Shown piece by piece: positions 59,968 to 64,000 of a stretch of DNA of 64,000 nucleotides (position 1 is the stretch's first letter; every line of letters begins with the position of its first letter). A model generated the notes under the pieces. The model saw nothing but the letters and a program-made list of their open reading frames with translations. It did no database searches and was not told where the DNA came from. The stretch covers positions 744,001 to 808,000 of the forward strand of contig NC_059478.1 of NCBI RefSeq assembly GCF_018139145.2, in the 5' to 3' direction. The translations under genes were made by a program, and so were the position numbers. The DNA is from Gymnogyps californianus. Its lineage: Eukaryota > Chordata > Aves > Accipitriformes > Cathartidae.

Positions 59968-61300
59968 CTTTCTTTGCTCTATAAATGTTTCAGAGGCATT
60001 TCTTTGGTCTCATAAATAATCAGCCACAACATCAGAGTCTGAGAGAAGTAAACTTAAATATAAAGCCTGAATAGCACTTAAAATAGGTGCTTAGTCAACT
60101 TCACCACTTCTCTCCACAGTTTTTTCAAGTTTGCTATTTGACAGCACTGTTTCCTGGCCCTCATAACAGCTAAGCTTTTGCTGGCAGTCCTCTAATGTCA
60201 TATAGTGCAAGACCCCTACAAAGATGGAAGGAAGGACACCTGATATCTAAAGACTACTTTTTTGATTTGGAGTTTAGAATATAGGAATGCTTTTCAGAGA
60301 AAGGATGACACTCTTAAAGAGAGAGCTTGAAAGACCCCAGAAGTCTACTAAAAGATTTCATTAGCCATGAGGTTCCGATGAATAGAGGAAGCAAAAGTCA
60401 CTGAAACTCAGCCAAAGAAGAGGAGAGACACACTTCCTCTTCAAATGGTGCTACTACTGGGAATGCTGTTATTAGCATCTAAATCTGAAATATTCTAGGG
60501 GGAAAAAATGCAAAACATAACAAAAAAAAAAAGAAAACTCAGAAAGAATTTCACTGCCACAGGAACAATATACCCAACACTCACTGGGCTGGCTACAGAC
60601 CCAAGCAATTTTATTTAATCTATGACTGACCAAAAAAAAGCTTTGTCTGCTACAGTACTCTGCTTTAATTAAGTACATTGAATGCATATTCTTGCTATGT
60701 TCTTGTAGAGATTGTAATCCTAATACCCTTAATTTTGACATAGGGTTGTTAAGGTTCAAGAAAACCAATGTTGCATTATTTACACTTTACAATCTGCTTA
60801 TCCCAGCTATCTATATTCAGAAATTTGGTACACAAGACTGAATTTTACTTCCTGTTGGTTAACAAGAATGAGAAGCTCAGTTCACCATTACCTTAACATA
60901 GAGTCTTGCATGCAAAATGCAGAGCAGACAACAAGGTAGTCATAGCTCTTTGCTTCATGAATCTTCATTCTTTAAATAAGCTAAAGTTAGATTTTGCTTT
61001 TGGTCTTTGATTATGAAGAAGGTGTTAATAACTTCAACATTTTTTCCACACTTCATTAAAAAAGGTTGAGATCTCTGCCACTCTGCCTCTCTTATTCCAT
61101 ACCACCAGCATTATCGCTCTGTTGAATATTAGCATCAACAATGCATGCAGCCAAGTGCATGCCTCTTACAAAAATCCAGCTGATTTACTCTCTTCTCCAG
61201 CAAGATAAGCCTGTGTCATAGGCACTTTTCTATGTAATAAACATATGGAATAGAGCTGCCATAAAAGAAAGCAAGCTAAAAAGAGATTATACTGCTTCCT
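59968..61300. other. Unique AT-rich intergenic DNA
   Basis: No gene or transposon recognised. Confidence 0.5.
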
Positions 61301-61694
61301 GCAACCCTCCTTAAAAGAGAGGTTATAGAGAAAGAGAGAATCAGACTCTTCTCAGAGATGTGTAGTGGTAAGATTGAACTAGATATTAGGAAAAAAAATC
61401 TTACCATGAAAGTGATTAAGCACTGGAACAGGTTGCTGAAACAGGTTGGGGAATATCCATCCTTTGAGATATTCAGAACTCAGATAGACAAGAGTGTGAG
61501 GATGATTGAAAAGTGTAACAACTAAAACAGGTTGCCCAGAGAGATTGTGAAGTCTCAATTCTTGGGGATATCTAAACCTTGACTAGACAAAGTCTTGGAC
61601 AACAGAATCAAGCTGACCCTGCTTTGAGCAGGGGGGCTGGCGTAGGCGATCTCCAGACGCCCCTTCCAACCTCAACTATTCTGTGATTGTGTTA
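61301..61694 (+). mobile_element. Old CR1-like LINE 3' fragment
   Basis: This is a diverged copy. It has a KKILTMKVIKHWNRLL-like block (about 61,390-61,435) equivalent to RxFFTxRxxKHWxRLP. The ACAGGTTG(C/G) block is then partly repeated (61,418-61,450 and 61,528-61,550), so a small internal duplication or a second overlapping fragment is present. The end has GGCTGGCGTAGGCGATCTCC and CCTTCCAACCTCAACTATTC, a CR1-type 3' UTR, with one degraded octamer near 61,680. It is more diverged than groups A, B and C. Confidence 0.82.
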
Positions 61695-64000
61695 TTAGGC
61701 TGACAACATGAATAGTGATGTTTTTGTTGTTGTTGTTCTATCATTTTATTGTTTTCCTACTTCTTTTTCACTCCAGGTTGACCTGAAGGCGGCTTTTAGG
61801 AGGTGTCTTAGGCAGAAAAACACCCCCAGAGATTAATTTCAAAATTATCCAAATTACTGTTTGTCCAGAGGTGACAGGCTTCATAATATTTTTCTATTAA
61901 CTTTTCTCTGACCTTCTTTTAGTTGTTTAGATCACATTCAAATTAGAAGTATTATCCAAAATGAAATCAAAGCATTTGTGCCAGATACTGAAATCAGTAT
62001 TATTGTTTTTTCAAAGCTTTCTCCTTTTTGGAAGAAATGGTTTGTTGAGTGTTATCTAAATCCATAGAGTTTAGGCACCCTCCAGATTGTATTTTTTTCA
62101 GAACAACATATTGTATACCTTAAAAATTGAAAGTTTGAGTTACAAAAACAGAGCCCAGCATTTAGTGAGAATATTTCTAAAGACTGGATGAGATGATGAC
62201 TATATTCTTGCAAACCATCTCCTTATGATTTTGGCATTCTGATGTATCATAAAGTATTATGCTCTTTTACAGCAAGAGCCTTGAAGATAGACCTGCTTAG
62301 GCTGACATGGTTAAGACACTGATAATAATGCATATTCAGGACCTGAATCGTTATCTTTCCCTTCTGTCAATGTTTTAAAATTTCCATTGACATCTGTCTT
62401 CTAGTGATTTTTATCACATAGCATACATTATAAATAATTGGAAAGAATTTAGTAAAGCAAAATGCTTCCAGTATATAATAATATAGTTGGCAGTGTTGGG
62501 TCAAGCAATTAGTAATATATAACCCTGGCTAGGTATAAAAAGATGCATTAAAGTAATAGAAAAAGTAAGTTAAATGCATCTGATATTAAAATGGTTCATT
62601 TAGTGAACAATTTACTGAAATATTAAAGTGGTTGTAATCTGTGTGAGGACATTGAACCATCAATTGATAGCAAGGGTCAAATTTAACTGAGATTTCCTTC
62701 AATTGACCGAGTCAGATTTCAACTTAAATAACTTGCATGTCATCATATCAAATGGTAGAAATCTAAAGCTGGTGTTTTGAGCCAGAACTGAAAGGAGATC
62801 TGGAAAACAGAATATAGTTAATCTTTGAATGTGTAATTTATTAATAGCAGGTATCTCCAAAACTTTTAAACCTGTCAAGACACCTACTCATATTGGTATT
62901 TGGAGACTTAACTGAACATTTTCCAAGGAGATTCATAGAAGCAGAACCCAATAGTTTCTTAAACCTCTCCACAGCATCCCTCTAGATTAGATTCTCCAGA
63001 GAGAACAACTGTGCATTTTTGCAAGCATACCTGTTTAGATGCTAAACTTAGGTCTTCTGGATTTTTTCTGTATATAAACATTAATTCTACTTTTTCACTC
63101 TGTACATTCTGAATATTTTTGTCAAGGAAAATGGGCTAAGCAGGAAGGGCCATTAACAAAAACCTCTTATTATTTCTGGATATGTTGTTTGTATTATATT
63201 ACATTGACTTTTGGTAGGGTCTTTCATTACAGTCAATACAAATCAATTTTAAGATATAGCACCCTGCAGAAGTCTAACATCTGAAAACCACTTGAAACTG
63301 CTTAGGCAGCTGGTAGACAATTATACCACAGAATACATAAGCTCCCTTTTATACAGGTCAGCAAAGTTTACTGTTTAGGAATTAAATTTTAATTCAGAAG
63401 AGGGTATTTTCCTGAAGTTAAATAAAAGTGAATATACAATCAATTTTTTTGCATTGTGGTCTTAGTTTAGCTTAATTTTAACTTCTTGCCTAGCCATAAG
63501 ATGCAAACTGAGGCAACCTGAGAGTGAGCTTCTGAAGTGTTGTGCCTGCTATGACACAGCTCTCCATTACATTTTTATTATTGTGCATAATAATTTAGTT
63601 CTAAAGCACTGAACAGAGAGAAAAGGCAAAGCTTTGCACGTTTCGTAACTCACGATTCACCAAGAGGCCCCACAGATAAAAAGAGCAGCCCACAACTAAG
63701 CTCTAAGAAGAAAGATGTTTATACCTTTCTCTGACCACAAGTATCAAATCAAGATTTAGTGCTAGCTGTTTTCTACAAGAAACCACAGCTATGATGAATT
63801 CTCATCAAGGTACACTGGACAGAAATGGCAGGCTTCTTTTTAAGTCTATGTTAATTGGCAGTAAATTATATTAATTAAAATTCTCCGAGTTGAGACTTTT
63901 TTGCCAGTGACACAAGGCCATGATGACCTGTGTATTTCAGGATCAAATCCTTGTAACGAACAGACAGGTCAAAATATCCCCACAGCCAGGAGCAGATCTG
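61695..64000. other. Unique AT-rich intergenic DNA
   Basis: No gene or transposon recognised up to the window end. A short (GTT)n tract lies at 61,721-61,737. Confidence 0.5.

Overview
This window looks like gene-poor bird chromosomal DNA. The basis is a dense set of CR1-type LINE retrotransposons, the dominant non-LTR retrotransposon of birds and other reptiles, whose 3' ends carry the usual repeats related to ATTCTATG. There are also solo long terminal repeats (LTRs) of an endogenous retrovirus (ERV) family that I recognise as avian in style. Species and chromosome cannot be read from the sequence. I found no supportable host protein-coding gene, tRNA, rRNA or CRISPR array. Every open reading frame with recognisable homology is a CR1 remnant.

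Layout. 1-5 kb: mostly unique AT-rich DNA, a 15-base G run, a weak LTR-like patch (1.27-1.70 kb) and a short CR1 tail (3.57-3.94 kb). 5.05-9.1 kb: an old, nearly full-length, decayed CR1 on the minus strand, still showing ORF1 coiled-coil and esterase traces, then endonuclease and reverse transcriptase (RT). 10-12.9 kb: two more CR1 3' fragments. 12.9-21.4 kb: unique AT-rich DNA with one striking hairpin (20,452-20,517). 21.4-29.0 kb: two CR1 fragments and two solo LTRs on the plus strand. 29-38.7 kb: mostly unique DNA, with an unclassified low-complexity block and an isolated CR1 ORF1 fragment at about 35.7-36.07 kb. 38.7-50.9 kb: the most structured part, an inverted duplication with about 8 kb between the arms. 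The left arm carries a solo LTR that the right arm lacks and has lost about 1 kb that the right arm keeps. Between the arms lies a long minus-strand CR1 split by a different 1,052-bp LTR-like element. 51-58 kb: unique DNA with one minus-strand solo LTR and pentanucleotide microsatellites. 58.4-60 kb: the best-preserved CR1 RT copy. The rest is unique DNA plus one old CR1 tail.

No genes work together here. The history is one of repeated retrotransposition, ERV insertion followed by LTR-LTR recombination, and local rearrangement. By my rough count CR1 and LTR sequence fills about 30% of the window. No new biological system is evident. The most informative items are the inverted duplication with its empty and filled LTR sites, the CR1-CR1 deletion junction, an RT active-site variant shared by two separate CR1 copies, and the 25-bp hairpin.
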